This document shows positions 30,506-42,536 of a stretch of 53,092 nucleotides of DNA, piece by piece. The stretch covers positions 1 through 53,092 of the forward strand of contig JAMPHU010000018.1 of assembly GCA_023663225.1 (NCBI GenBank), read 5' to 3'. Numbering within the stretch: the stretch's first letter is position 1; each line of letters begins with the position of its first letter. The DNA comes from Candidatus Gastranaerophilales bacterium (GTDB lineage Bacteria; Bacillota; Clostridia; Lachnospirales; Lachnospiraceae). Below the pieces are notes generated by a model, which was not told the DNA's origin, made no database searches, and saw nothing but the letters and a program-made list of their open reading frames with translations. The position numbers were made by a program, and so were the translations under genes.

Positions 30506-32341
30506 ATGAGACAAAAGAGAGAAGATATCAGAAATGTTGCGATTATCGCGCATGTAGACCACGGCAAGACCACCCTGGTGGACGAGCTGTTAAAACAGAG
30601 CGGCGTATTCCGCGAGAATCAGGAGGTTGCCGAGCGCGTCATGGACTCCAACGACATCGAGCGCGAGCGAGGCATTACCATTCTCTCCAAGAACACCGCG
30701 GTCACCTACAAAAATACCAAGATCAACATTATAGATACCCCCGGCCACGCGGACTTTGGCGGCGAGGTGGAACGCGTACTGAAGATGGTCAATGGCGTCA
30801 TACTGGTGGTAGACGCTTTCGAGGGTTCCATGCCCCAGACCAAATTCGTACTGCGAAAGGCTTTGGAATTAAAACTTCCCGTTGTGGTGTGCATCAACAA
30901 GATTGACCGCCCCGAGGCGCGTCCGGACGAAGTGGTGGACGAGGTTTTGGAGTTGTTTTTGGAGCTGGACGCGGACGACGCCCAGTTAGACTGCCCCTTC
31001 GTCTATGCATCCGCCAAAACGGGGATCGCCTCCCTGGATCCGGCTGCCCCCGGCACCAGTATGGAACCGCTCTTTGAGACGATTTTGGACTATATTCCGG
31101 CCCCTGAGGGCGATCCCGATGCGGGCACACAGGTGTTGATCAGCACCATCGATTACAACGAATATGTGGGGCGCATCGGTGTGGGCAAAGTGGACAACGG
31201 CTCCATTCGGGTCAATCAGGAAGTCGTCATCTGCAACCACCACGAACCCGACAAGCAGACCAAAGTCAAAGTCAGCAAACTTTATGAGTTCGACGGACTG
31301 AACAAGGTGGAGGTGAAGGAGGCCGGCATCGGCTCCATCGTCGCCATATCCGGCATCGCGGACATCCATATCGGCGACACGCTCTGCTCCCCTGAGGCGG
31401 TAGTCCCCATCCCCTTCCAGAAGATCAGCGAACCCACGATCGCCATGGACTTTATGGTAAACGATTCTCCCCTGGCCGGTCTGGAGGGAAAATATGTCAC
31501 CAGCCGTCATCTGCGGGACAGGCTGTTTAAAGAGTTGAACACGGATGTATCCCTGCGGGTGGAAGAGACGGACTCTGCGGATCGTTTCAAGGTATCGGGC
31601 CGCGGCGAACTGCATCTGTCCGTGCTGATTGAAAATATGCGGCGCGAAGGCTTTGAATTTGCAGTCAGCAAGGCGGAAGTGCTCTACCGCACAGACGAAA
31701 ACGGCAAAACATTGGAACCCATGGAGCTTGCCTATATTGACGTGCCCAACGAGTTCGCGGGCGCCGTCATCGAAAAGCTGGGCCAGAGAAGGGGAGAACT
31801 GCGCAACATGGGTTCCATCGCAGGCGGCACTTACACCCGCCTGGAATTTTCTATCCCTGCCAGAGGACTGATCGGTTACAGAGGCGAGTTTTTGACGGAT
31901 ACCAAGGGTAACGGCATCTTAAACACCGTGTTTGACGGTTACGCCCCCTTTAAAGGAGACATTCAATATCGCAAACAAGGTTCTTTGATCGCTTTTGAGG
32001 CGGGCGAGTCGATCACTTACGGACTGTTCAACGCCCAGGAGCGCGGCATCCTCTTTATCGGCCCCGGTGAGAAGGTCTACTCCGGCATGGTGGTGGGTCA
32101 GACCGGCAAGGCGGAGGACATCGAAATCAATGTCTGCAAGAGAAAGCAACTGACCAACACCCGAGCTTCCAGCGCCGACGAAGCGCTGCGCCTGACGCCG
32201 CCCAAGATCCTCTCCTTAGAGCAGGCTTTGGACTTTATAGACACGGACGAACTTTTGGAAGTCACCCCCGGCAAACTCAGGATCCGCAAAAAGATTCTGG
32301 ACGCCACCCTGAGAAAGAGAGCGGCGATCTCCAAAAAATAG
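30506..32341 (+). CDS. typA: Translational GTPase TypA/BipA
   Basis: A 611-residue ribosome-binding GTPase. G1 is [10 protein letters not shown] near residue 15, switch regions include ERERGITI, G3 is [12 protein letters not shown] near residue 72, G4 is NKID near residue 127 and G5 is SAK near residue 164. The C-terminal EF-G-like domains and the TypA-specific C-terminal domain ([17 protein letters not shown]) are complete. TypA associates with the 50S or 70S ribosome and supports ribosome assembly at low temperature or stress. AGGCAGGAA precedes the ATG. It is monocistronic and followed by a strong hairpin. Confidence 0.96.
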   Translation: MRQKREDIRNVAIIAHVDHGKTTLVDELLKQSGVFRENQEVAERVMDSNDIERERGITILSKNTAVTYKNTKINIIDTPGHADFGGEVERVLKMVNGVILVVDAFEGSMPQTKFVLRKALELKLPVVVCINKIDRPEARPDEVVDEVLELFLELDADDAQLDCPFVYASAKTGIASLDPAAPGTSMEPLFETILDYIPAPEGDPDAGTQVLISTIDYNEYVGRIGVGKVDNGSIRVNQEVVICNHHEPDKQTKVKVSKLYEFDGLNKVEVKEAGIGSIVAISGIADIHIGDTLCSPEAVVPIPFQKISEPTIAMDFMVNDSPLAGLEGKYVTSRHLRDRLFKELNTDVSLRVEETDSADRFKVSGRGELHLSVLIENMRREGFEFAVSKAEVLYRTDENGKTLEPMELAYIDVPNEFAGAVIEKLGQRRGELRNMGSIAGGTYTRLEFSIPARGLIGYRGEFLTDTKGNGILNTVFDGYAPFKGDIQYRKQGSLIAFEAGESITYGLFNAQERGILFIGPGEKVYSGMVVGQTGKAEDIEINVCKRKQLTNTRASSADEALRLTPPKILSLEQALDFIDTDELLEVTPGKLRIRKKILDATLRKRAAISKK

Positions 32342-32351
32342 GCGTTTTGAA

Positions 32352-32381
32352 AGTGGGGACTGTCGCATGACAGTCCCCACT
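32352..32381. terminator. 13-bp hairpin shared by typA and the opposite-strand CRISPR trailer
   Basis: AGTGGGGACTGTC-GCAT-GACAGTCCCCACT is perfect. On the plus strand it follows typA but is trailed only by CTATT. On the minus strand it is followed by TTTCAAAACG, so it can also end transcripts arriving from the CRISPR array side. Confidence 0.65.
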
Positions 32382-32412
32382 CTATTAAAGAACAGCCGTT
32401 TCTACCTCAAAG

Positions 32413-32628
32413 TCAAAAGTCACCAATCTTCACGATGATATAGTCGTCAAACTCTCTGACAGATCCTTCCAGCGGCCAAATCTGCATATCCTCACTGTCC
32501 CTATAGGCGGAAGGCATCATGTCTCCATTTGGCGGCCCCTGAAAGTTCTGAAACCCCAATGTCCTGAAAAAACCCAAAATACGGTGTGTGCTAAAAAAAT
32601 AATATGGTTCAAATCCGAGGCAAGCCAC
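32413..32628 (-). pseudogene. Fragment of an unrecognised gene abutting the CRISPR trailer
   Basis: An open frame of 71 codons ends IWPLEGSVREFDDYIIVKIGDF-like (residues about 50-71) at 32413 and stays open to the edge of the array at 32631. The apparent ATG at 32628 has no ribosome binding site. It looks like the C-terminal part of a minus-strand gene whose upstream part is missing, with a terminator hairpin 30 nt downstream. I do not recognise the family; a chance reading frame is the alternative. Confidence 0.35.
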
Positions 32629-32631
32629 TAC

Positions 32632-35600
32632 ATTTCAACCCACGTCCCCACAGGGGGGACGACATGGGATGCTTTCCATCTGCGTCTAAGTACAGTCATT
32701 TCAACCCACGTCCCCACAGGGGGGACGACCGCTTTGCGCAGGGAGGATATCAAAGCACAGGTTATTTCAACCCACGTCCCCACAGGGGGGACGACATTTT
32801 TTCGTCTCATTTTCTACTTCTAACCGATTATTTCAACCCACGTCCCCACAGGGGGGACGACATAATATCCCCAGATTGATGTAAAACTTCATATATTTCA
32901 ACCCACGTCCCCACAGGGGGGACGACGCCGACAGGGCGACCGCTGACCTACCACACCGAGGATTTCAACCCACGTCCCCACAGGGGGGACGACTGCTTTT
33001 GCGGCAAGCTGATTGATCCTTTCTGGAATTTCAACCCACGTCCCCACAGGGGGGACGACCTCAATGGGTTCCGTATGATCCCATACCACAGTGAATTTCA
33101 ACCCACGTCCCCACAGGGGGGACGACAACATCATCATAAGTAACAAAGTCGTGGTTGGCTATTTCAACCCACGTCCCCACAGGGGGGACGACTCTATATG
33201 GATGTCAGAAATATCAGAGGGAGCGGATTTCAACCCACGTCCCCACAGGGGGGACGACTTGGGCAGTTGGCAAAAATGGCACTACAAGATGATTTCAACC
33301 CACGTCCCCACAGGGGGGACGACCACGGCGGTATTTGAGTTGAACAGTCGTGATAATATTTCAACCCACGTCCCCACAGGGGGGACGACAAACGCACATG
33401 TCCAATGTCCGGCAACTATTCAGATTTCAACCCACGTCCCCACAGGGGGGACGACAAATTTTCAATGATTCAAGAATGAATCGGAAAGATTTCAACCCAC
33501 GTCCCCACAGGGGGGACGACCCCATGGGCGTGGTGACAGTGCTGGAGACAGAGGAATTTCAACCCACGTCCCCACAGGGGGGACGACTGCAATGCACTTA
33601 ATATGTGGATTGAATCGGCTATTTCAACCCACGTCCCCACAGGGGGGACGACAACAGTTAGCGCAAATTACATTAAGCATACAGATATTTCAACCCACGT
33701 CCCCACAGGGGGGACGACGTCGAATATGGCGGCATTGATAAGTTCAACAATATTTCAACCCACGTCCCCACAGGGGGGACGACCTCAATGTTCCGTATGT
33801 CGCGGACAAGCTGGAGATTATTTCAACCCACGTCCCCACAGGGGGGACGACCCGCTTGCAACAATGCAAATATCGGTTACGATCAATTTCAACCCACGTC
33901 CCCACAGGGGGGACGACTTGTATCTGATGCAAGCCATTACGAAACAGACAATTTCAACCCACGTCCCCACAGGGGGGACGACCCCAGTTGCACAGATCAG
34001 TCAATGATTCAATATTATTTCAACCCACGTCCCCACAGGGGGGACGACAAAGAGTACGACAAATACAAATCGGGAGCAGGAAATTTCAACCCACGTCCCC
34101 ACAGGGGGGACGACAGGCAGGTGGGTAGTATTCGGCCGTTATTTAGAAATTTCAACCCACGTCCCCACAGGGGGGACGACTAGAGCAGACACTCATAGTA
34201 GCTTAAAGCTTCTTATTTCAACCCACGTCCCCACAGGGGGGACGACATCATCAATACTTTGGAGCACAGAGAGCTGATCAATTTCAACCCACGTCCCCAC
34301 AGGGGGGACGACACATGCCTACGCCGTATCCTGCAATGAGCAAGAGATTTCAACCCACGTCCCCACAGGGGGGACGACTTCCACGGTCATCTTGACACCC
34401 TCCGGTCACTCGAATTTCAACCCACGTCCCCACAGGGGGGACGACGAGTTGGAGACTACTAATGTCTCCGATCACGGCTAATTTCAACCCACGTCCCCAC
34501 AGGGGGGACGACAAGCAGAATACTTGCAGACGCATCATTTGCCGATATTTCAACCCACGTCCCCACAGGGGGGACGACTACTCGTGGTAAAGAATACGAT
34601 CAACGATACAGAATTTCAACCCACGTCCCCACAGGGGGGACGACTTCCACGATCATCTTGACACCCTCCGATTAATAAAATTTCAACCCACGTCCCCACA
34701 GGGGGGACGACTCCGGTGCGTCTTTCTCGTTCTGAAAAAGCAATTTTATTTCAACCCACGTCCCCACAGGGGGGACGACAAAGATCAGTATAATACATAT
34801 TATTGGTCTTAGTATTTCAACCCACGTCCCCACAGGGGGGACGACACTTTTTGGCGATAAAATTGTTTTGCGGGGGGTGTATTTCAACCCACGTCCCCAC
34901 AGGGGGGACGACCTTTTTGGCGATAAAATTGTTTTGCGGGGGGTGTATTTCAACCCACGTCCCCACAGGGGGGACGACGATGTATCTTTATTGGGTGATT
35001 ACGTATTTCCAATTTCAACCCACGTCCCCACAGGGGGGACGACGTATTTCCCGAACATTCTGTATGTTTTATCGATATTTCAACCCACGTCCCCACAGGG
35101 GGGACGACGCATGGGGCACTTTAGTGCCCCATGCAGTACATAAATTTCAACCCACGTCCCCACAGGGGGGACGACATCAATCACACGATCAAAAACATCA
35201 ATGGTGGTAATTTCAACCCACGTCCCCACAGGGGGGACGACAGCGCCATCGTAACTTTTTTTATCCTGTCGTTTTATTTCAACCCACGTCCCCACAGGGG
35301 GGACGACCCCGCTCCCTCAAATACCTTATCAGGAGATTGAGATTTCAACCCACGTCCCCACAGGGGGGACGACCCCCGCTCCCTCAAATACCTTATCAGG
35401 AGATTGAGATTTCAACCCACGTCCCCACAGGGGGGACGACTTTGGTGCACGGTACTGTTGTTTATTTTCCTTGTGTATTTCAACCCACGTCCCCACAGGG
35501 GGGACGACTCTTTTAAGGGGGTGATGTTATTCTTCTCACTCAATTTCAACCCACGTCCCCACAGGGGGGACGACCTGAGTTTCAGGTTGCATAAATCTCT

Positions 35601-38600
35601 GCGTTTTTATATTTCAACCCACGTCCCCACAGGGGGGACGACTTGCTGATAATCTGGAGTTTGTATCACCTCTCTGATTTCAACCCACGTCCCCACAGGG
35701 GGGACGACAACATAATCACAAAACCCTATAAACTGGGTAGCAATTTCAACCCACGTCCCCACAGGGGGGACGACATACTCGTGGTGAAGAATACGATCGA
35801 CAATACAGATTTCAACCCACGTCCCCACAGGGGGGACGACAACAAACCACACATCAAACCTCCTCAAGTATCAAAATTTCAACCCACGTCCCCACAGGGG
35901 GGACGACTGGGGGAGGTAATCGAATTACTATACTCATGGTATTTCAACCCACGTCCCCACAGGGGGGACGACATCATACTCATGGTGGAGAATACGGTTA
36001 GCAATGCAAATTTCAACCCACGTCCCCACAGGGGGGACGACTGCTTTTGAGGATGTTTGTATTTTTTGCATTAAAATTTCAACCCACGTCCCCACAGGGG
36101 GGACGACCGCATCTTCGTAAATGCGCTGGACAATACGACGGAATTTCAACCCACGTCCCCACAGGGGGGACGACGGAAAAAGGTACATATCAAAATCACC
36201 ATACGGAATTTCAACCCACGTCCCCACAGGGGGGACGACCCCGCTCCCTCAAATACCTTATCAGGAGATTGAGATTTCAACCCACGTCCCCACAGGGGGG
36301 ACGACGATCGCCATAACACGCTGTTTTGATCTATGAGTTATTTCAACCCACGTCCCCACAGGGGGGACGACCCGATAGAAAGACCACCGAATATCTCATA
36401 ACCGAATTTCAACCCACGTCCCCACAGGGGGGACGACTCTGTTCTTCGCCGTATCGTTCAGCGCATTTATATTTCAACCCACGTCCCCACAGGGGGGACG
36501 ACAGCCTGTCCTTCGACAATCTGGAAGGGGTATGTGAGATTTCAACCCACGTCCCCACAGGGGGGACGACATAATCGAGGAAGTGGCGTTCCAGAAGGTC
36601 GCTATATTTCAACCCACGTCCCCACAGGGGGGACGACAGGATCCGGATATATTCATCTGGCGACGTTTAAGATTTCAACCCACGTCCCCACAGGGGGGAC
36701 GACGGTCAAGGCAGTTCCGCTTCAGGGCGGCGAAACATACATTTCAACCCACGTCCCCACAGGGGGGACGACAATGACGGCGCAGGAAATTGAAAACCGG
36801 AATTTATTTCAACCCACGTCCCCACAGGGGGGACGACGGTTCGATGACGAACAGGAAGCGCGGGACTTTATCATTTCAACCCACGTCCCCACAGGGGGGA
36901 CGACCTAAAGTGCTGAATGTAACGGTTGACTGGCTTCTGATTTCAACCCACGTCCCCACAGGGGGGACGACTCGTCTATCTGTATAAAACAAATGACGAA
37001 TTCCGTATTTCAACCCACGTCCCCACAGGGGGGACGACGGCAAAAGCGTTTCTTTTCACAAAGGATCAAGTCGAATTTCAACCCACGTCCCCACAGGGGG
37101 GACGACCGTTCGCCCCGTCGGACGCAACGGTCGTTGACGCAATTTCAACCCACGTCCCCACAGGGGGGACGACCGTTGATTCAGGACGTCAACTACAACA
37201 TGGCGAAATTTCAACCCACGTCCCCACAGGGGGGACGACTTTCTGTTATGGAATTTCATTGAGATGTACGGAATTTCAACCCACGTCCCCACAGGGGGGA
37301 CGACGGCAAACGACCTGCAGCCGCAGTATGACAGGATATTTCAACCCACGTCCCCACAGGGGGGACGACAATGTTCGCATTGAGCTGACACAGGGCGCAA
37401 ACATATTTCAACCCACGTCCCCACAGGGGGGACGACGACCGGGACACCTACAAAGGGCAGCTTGACACGGCATTTCAACCCACGTCCCCACAGGGGGGAC
37501 GACAATCTACATCAACGGCAAAAAGACACCGAAAGAGATTTCAACCCACGTCCCCACAGGGGGGACGACAAAAATGTGCTATAATACGTATGTGGGAATA
37601 GGATTTCAACCCACGTCCCCACAGGGGGGACGACGGAAAACGAGAGCGGGAACGTCTGGGAAATGATATTTCAACCCACGTCCCCACAGGGGGGACGACG
37701 CCTAATTCTCAATGCTTTCTTGGCAAAGAAGGATTTCAACCCACGTCCCCACAGGGGGGACGACTGTACAGGGTGGCACAGAGGTAACGGTATCCGGCAT
37801 TTCAACCCACGTCCCCACAGGGGGGACGACACCTTATGCAGAGTTTTTACAACCAGCCACAGCAATTTCAACCCACGTCCCCACAGGGGGGACGACCGTG
37901 TGCATATATAGAGCAACCGCAAGTAGACGTATTTCAACCCACGTCCCCACAGGGGGGACGACGAGGCGATGTATTTAATGGGACAGAGAGTCAGAGTATT
38001 TCAACCCACGTCCCCACAGGGGGGACGACCTGGTATGATCGCAATGATGGGTTACTCCACCCATTTCAACCCACGTCCCCACAGGGGGGACGACGATATA
38101 ATACAAGAAATGATGAAGATATTTGATATTTCAACCCACGTCCCCACAGGGGGGACGACGAAAGCGTGGTGGATATTAAGGATATGGAGGTATTATTTCA
38201 ACCCACGTCCCCACAGGGGGGACGACCTGATACCGAGGTTTGAGATTGGAGGGAGATAATATTTCAACCCACGTCCCCACAGGGGGGACGACGGGGAAAA
38301 ACTGGAAGCATTGGCGGCAGAAATGGAATTTCAACCCACGTCCCCACAGGGGGGACGACGATGCGATTTATGAGAGGATCCTCGATCTGGCGATATTTCA
38401 ACCCACGTCCCCACAGGGGGGACGACATCGAGCGGTTGTCCGAGCATAAGATTAAGCTGGAATTTCAACCCACGTCCCCACAGGGGGGACGACGGCAGAA
38501 GTAGCATCTGTCAGAACAACATCAAAATTTCAACCCACGTCCCCACAGGGGGGACGACGGGATGTTTTGGCAGGAACACCAGTAACAGGTGTATTTCAAC

Positions 38601-41600
38601 CCACGTCCCCACAGGGGGGACGACTTTCATCTGGCGTATACGGACACTATCCGGCATATTTCAACCCACGTCCCCACAGGGGGGACGACTCCGTTATGGG
38701 CGGCAAAATGGGAAGAATGGGCGATTTCAACCCACGTCCCCACAGGGGGGACGACAAATCCCGAAAATAAGCCGCAAGTGAATCATAAATTTCAACCCAC
38801 GTCCCCACAGGGGGGACGACTGCACCGATACCCACGAAGCAGATGAAACAGCCATTTCAACCCACGTCCCCACAGGGGGGACGACTGGCCATCCAGTCCC
38901 AAAACATATGTACCATGTGGATTTCAACCCACGTCCCCACAGGGGGGACGACGCAAACGCACAAGCGAAACACGGTTCTGTGACTGATTTCAACCCACGT
39001 CCCCACAGGGGGGACGACATTCAGCGGCATCAGCTATACAATCCCACTCTTTATTTCAACCCACGTCCCCACAGGGGGGACGACGGTACAACTCCAGATA
39101 CATTTCCGCCGGAAGTTTTATTTCAACCCACGTCCCCACAGGGGGGACGACCCCGCGGGTGCGAATGTGTACAAAACTTCAGATGGATTTCAACCCACGT
39201 CCCCACAGGGGGGACGACGGATAGTTCACACTGTTTCTCAACGCCCCCTGCTATTTCAACCCACGTCCCCACAGGGGGGACGACCATGCGATAGGATAGG
39301 CGGTCATAGTCCTTTTGCAATTTCAACCCACGTCCCCACAGGGGGGACGACCGACCGAAGTAAACAGTGTGATCTCCATCATTGAATTTCAACCCACGTC
39401 CCCACAGGGGGGACGACGATGTTTTAACTCCTGACTGTACGGAGTTAAACATTTCAACCCACGTCCCCACAGGGGGGACGACGCCAAAAAGACAATGAGC
39501 GAAATACCTATCACTATTTCAACCCACGTCCCCACAGGGGGGACGACTCCATGATTTCTTTGTCGATATCAATATCAACAGATTTCAACCCACGTCCCCA
39601 CAGGGGGGACGACGGAAAGAAGATGTGCCGATTGCAGACCGCATTAAATTTCAACCCACGTCCCCACAGGGGGGACGACTCGGAATCCAGACATCCGTAC
39701 TCATAGCCACGTTATTTCAACCCACGTCCCCACAGGGGGGACGACGGCGCATGGATTTATTCCAATGTCCACCAGCCGATTTCAACCCACGTCCCCACAG
39801 GGGGGACGACTGGGAAAATGAAGAAAGTAGAACATTACATCTGTATTTCAACCCACGTCCCCACAGGGGGGACGACTTCCTTTGACACAGATTTCTTTTT
39901 TGCAGATAGGAATTTCAACCCACGTCCCCACAGGGGGGACGACAGTTGCAAGGCGTAACCCAAACGGAAATGTGATATTTCAACCCACGTCCCCACAGGG
40001 GGGACGACTCAGCCACAGCCTTTAATTTCTTTACAGTCGGATTATTTCAACCCACGTCCCCACAGGGGGGACGACCGCGGGTGCGAATGTGTACAAAACT
40101 TCAGATGGATTTCAACCCACGTCCCCACAGGGGGGACGACAAGTTTTTTGGAATGTCAACGGATGGATGATACAAATTTCAACCCACGTCCCCACAGGGG
40201 GGACGACGACAGAGTATGAAGCATATTTAATTCTGCAAACAAATTTCAACCCACGTCCCCACAGGGGGGACGACAGAGCAGATGCCGGAAGAAGGTGGAC
40301 TCTATGGAATTTCAACCCACGTCCCCACAGGGGGGACGACGGAGCAATGCAGGGGCAAGGAGATATAAAAAGGAATTTCAACCCACGTCCCCACAGGGGG
40401 GACGACGCGATGGCTATACGCAAAAATACAAGGGTTAGAAGATTTCAACCCACGTCCCCACAGGGGGGACGACAGGGGAGGATTGCGGACAGGCTATTGA
40501 CTGGACGATTTCAACCCACGTCCCCACAGGGGGGACGACTTTACCATGATAACCATAGGAATTGACTTCGGCGATTTCAACCCACGTCCCCACAGGGGGG
40601 ACGACCACAGTGGCCGGAGACGCCGCCGGAGGTTAAAGATTTCAACCCACGTCCCCACAGGGGGGACGACTGCCATATGCACCCAATATCCTAAATCCTT
40701 GCGATTTCAACCCACGTCCCCACAGGGGGGACGACGATGTGACCTTTGACATGCAGACAGGCATCCTGACATTTCAACCCACGTCCCCACAGGGGGGACG
40801 ACGTGGAAAATGGAGGTGTTTCGATATGTCCGAAAAAATTTCAACCCACGTCCCCACAGGGGGGACGAACGGCTCAAAGGAAGAGATTAACACCGGGATA
40901 TCATTTCAACCCACGTCCCCACAGGGGGGACGAAAAATAGCTATCTCACAGGTGGGGCGACATTTCAATTTCAACCCACGTCCCCACAGGGGGGACGAAT
41001 CGTGAAATGCTTCTTTGCAAATTCCGCTAACAATTTCAACCCACGTCCCCACAGGGGGGACGAGCCGCTTTTCCGATACATCAAAACACCAGTGCCATTT
41101 CAACCCACGTCCCCACAGGGGGGACGTGGCCATCCAGTCCCAAAACATATGTACCATGTGGATTTCAACCCACGTCCCCACAGGGGGGACGAATTTACGT
41201 CATTTACCGCCGTCTCGTCGCTGGGAATTTCAACCCACGTCCCCACAGGGGGGACGAACGACATAGCGGTACTGATTATCGGGGCGATAACATTTCAACC
41301 CACGTCCCCACAGGGGGGACGACTTACTTCCTCACGTTTCCCCTTTGTCAATGTCAATTTCAACCCACGTCCCCACAGGGGGGACGAAAGAGTCATAAAA
41401 ACAAATTTTAGGAGGAAATGGATTTCAACCCACGTCCCCACAGGGGGGACGAGAAAGCGTCATTGATGATACGAGTTCTGTTAGCGATTTCAACCCACGT
41501 CCCCACAGGGGGGACGATTAAATGGCTTATATACTATGTTGGTTATCTTTTCATTTCAACCCACGTCCCCACAGGGGGGACGACCGAGCGCACAAATCGT

Positions 41601-42366
41601 CACAAAGGCGCGAAGATATTTCAACCCACGTCCCCACAGGGGGGACGAGGCTTCGTGCCGGATCTATGCCGGAGGAAATGCAATTTCAACCCACGTCCCC
41701 ACAGGGGGGACGACCGAGCGCACAAATCGTCACAAAGGAGCGAAGATATTTCAACCCACGTCCCCACAGGGGGGACGACTTAAATGGATTCAAAAAGCTG
41801 ATAGTGCTTGATATTTCAACCCACGTCCCCACAGGGGGGACGACGAGAATGATCCGCAAGAGGGATTGTTTGAGGAGATTTCAACCCACGTCCCCACAGG
41901 GGGGACGACGGCGGCACAGCGGCGCATGGTGGAGATTTTTGAATTTCAACCCACGTCCCCACAGGGGGGACGACTTGCAAGTCATACCGACAAAATGCAA
42001 GGCTTTTATTTCAACCCACGTCCCCACAGGGGGGACGATGATGTTGACCCCGCTGTAAAAAGGAGGTTCACGATTTCAACCCACGTCCCCACAGGGGGGA
42101 CGACTTGCAAGTCATACCGACAAAATGCAAGGCTTTTATTTCAACCCACGTCCCCACAGGGGGGACGACTTGTGGCGTTGGCAATCTTTTGAGTGTGTTC
42201 CCCATTTCAACCCACGTCCCCACAGGGGGGACGAAGTAATCTGCAAGATTAGGAATGCTTTGACCTGTATTTCAACCCACGTCCCCACAGGGGGGACGAC
42301 ACGGCCATGTCATCATTCACAAGCCCGTCTTTCGATTTCAACCCACGTCCCCACAGGGGGGACGAA
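32632..42366 (-). CRISPR. Type I-C CRISPR array, 148 repeats and 147 spacers
   Basis: Counted by hand, the array has 148 copies of a 32-nt repeat. In the transcribed (minus) direction the repeat begins GTCGTCCCCCCTGTGGGGAC and ends GTGGGTTGAAAT, with a 7-bp stem (CGTCCCC/GGGGACG), a 5-nt loop and an 11-nt handle TGGGTTGAAAT. The transcribed direction and the leader at the right end are set by cas2 and by the repeat 3' motif. Repeats 1-124 from the left (old end) are identical; from about 40838 to the leader the first base varies. Spacers are mostly 33-37 nt. Several occur more than once. Open frames across the array are artefacts of the repeat. Confidence 0.99.
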
Positions 42367-42536
42367 GCAAAACTAACTAATAATTTACCTTTTTATATGC
42401 AGTCTCTTTACAATATTCACAAAAAAATAAATATTATATATATTCATAAGCATCTGCATATTAAATTTCTATTAATTTAGTACCAGAAACCTACGCGAAT
42501 AAATACCATTTTTAATGGGCGCTTGGCTCTCGCGCA
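42367..42536 (-). promoter_or_regulatory. CRISPR leader
   Basis: 170 bp, very AT-rich, between the cas2 stop and the first repeat. Read on the minus strand it starts TGCGCGAGAGCCAAGCGCCC right after cas2, and ends TTAGTTAGTTTTGC before the leader-proximal repeat. It should hold the pre-crRNA promoter (TATAAA near 42395 is a possible -10) and the Cas1-Cas2 integration signals. The leader-proximal repeat starts with T where most repeats have G. Confidence 0.75.

Noticed and set aside
30385-30906. A 173-codon plus-strand frame at the start of typA
   Set aside because: It overlaps typA in another frame and has no independent signals; TypA motifs are unambiguous.
32352-32381. The typA hairpin (GTGGGGAC/GTCCCCAC) as a degenerate CRISPR repeat
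   Set aside because: It shares only a short GC-rich stem sequence with the repeat and lacks the GTTGAAAT handle; it is better explained as a terminator.
32584-42376. Dozens of open frames of 60-180 codons on both strands across the array, all with repeated segments such as STHVPTGGTT or VVPPVGTWVEI
   Set aside because: They are translations of the 32-nt repeat in different frames; none has a ribosome binding site and their spacing follows the repeat period.
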